Assembly (NCBI GenBank): GCA_023253295.1
Contig: JALRGZ010000245.1
Span: forward strand, 1-5,564
Length of the DNA stretch: 5,564 bases
Direction: 5' to 3'
From: Flavobacterium sp.
Lineage (GTDB): Bacteria; Bacteroidota; Bacteroidia; Flavobacteriales; Flavobacteriaceae
Under the pieces are notes generated by a model, which made no database searches, had not been told where the DNA came from, and worked only from the letters and a program-made list of their open reading frames with translations. Shown here piece after piece: positions 5,351-5,564 of this stretch. The position numbers and the translations under genes were made by a program. Each line of letters begins with the position of its first letter. Positions within the stretch are counted from its first letter, which is position 1.

Positions 5351-5564
5351 ATGGATATAGCTGCAAAAAAAATAGAATTGATGGATTGGTTGCTTCATAT
5401 TAACGATGAAACTAAACTCAAAAAAATAATGGCTCTAAAAACGGTTTTAGATAAAGAAGCTGTTGCCCATACTATTAGCGGTTATCCGGTAGATAAAGAA
5501 GAATATATTAATATGGTTAAAGAAGCTGATGAACGAATTACTTCTGGTAACTACACTACTATTG
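5351..5564 (+). CDS. Small protein resembling a toxin-antitoxin antitoxin; 3' end outside the window
   Basis: An open frame runs from ATG 5351 to the window edge, giving 71 complete codons without a stop. It begins MDIAAKKIELMDWLLHIND and continues with a lysine-rich helix and then GYPVDKEEYINMVKEADERI. The layout of an amphipathic N-terminal helix, a short linker, a 'P(V/L)xxEEY' segment and a helix ending near ITSGNYTTI resembles the small Bacteroidota antitoxins normally followed by a RelE/ParE-type toxin gene. That resemblance comes from memory of the family pattern, and the predicted toxin would lie beyond the window. A match to the -7 promoter box 20 nt upstream of the ATG supports it as a real gene with its own transcript, which suits an autoregulated toxin-antitoxin unit. 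No ribosome binding site is visible, as is usual in this phylum. Confidence 0.6.
   Translation, partial: MDIAAKKIELMDWLLHINDETKLKKIMALKTVLDKEAVAHTISGYPVDKEEYINMVKEADERITSGNYTTI

Overview
The window looks like a chromosomal stretch from a member of the Bacteroidota, most likely a Flavobacterium-like genus. The grounds are low GC, AT-rich leaders without Shine-Dalgarno sequences, two matches to the Bacteroidota -7 promoter box TAnnTTTG, and the style of the proteins (DnaJ tail, NatAB-type exporter, short orphan sigma-54 activator). This is inference from the sequence; no database was searched. All genes lie on the + strand.

Layout. (1) 1-638: the 3' part of dnaJ, closed by a strong intrinsic terminator (670-700). 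(2) 797-3097: a two-gene ABC-2 exporter of the NatA/NatB type, an ATPase followed by a membrane subunit, separated by a 57-nt gap made of 7-bp repeats. (3) 3173-4336: an NtrC-type response regulator behind a good Bacteroidota promoter. It has a receiver and an AAA+ domain but no DNA-binding domain. (4) 4410-5317: a short protein resembling only the first RecA-like domain of a DEAD-box helicase, with degenerate motifs and a very acidic tail, followed 11 nt later by a DUF2007-type small protein. (5) 5351-5564: the start of a small protein resembling the antitoxin half of a toxin-antitoxin pair, behind its own promoter and cut by the window end.

How the genes work together. Only two groupings are well supported: the ABC ATPase with its permease, and the DEAD-like protein with the DUF2007 protein, which are probably co-transcribed. 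dnaJ is insulated by its terminator. The response regulator has no histidine kinase beside it.

What stands out. No complete undescribed system is obvious. The points worth a second look are loss of the fourth zinc-finger motif in DnaJ, an activator lacking its DNA-binding domain and carrying GAFTSA instead of GAFTGA, a one-domain DEAD-like ATPase with DDAD and no SAT motif, and two intergenic gaps built from heptad repeats whose arms are in opposite orientation.
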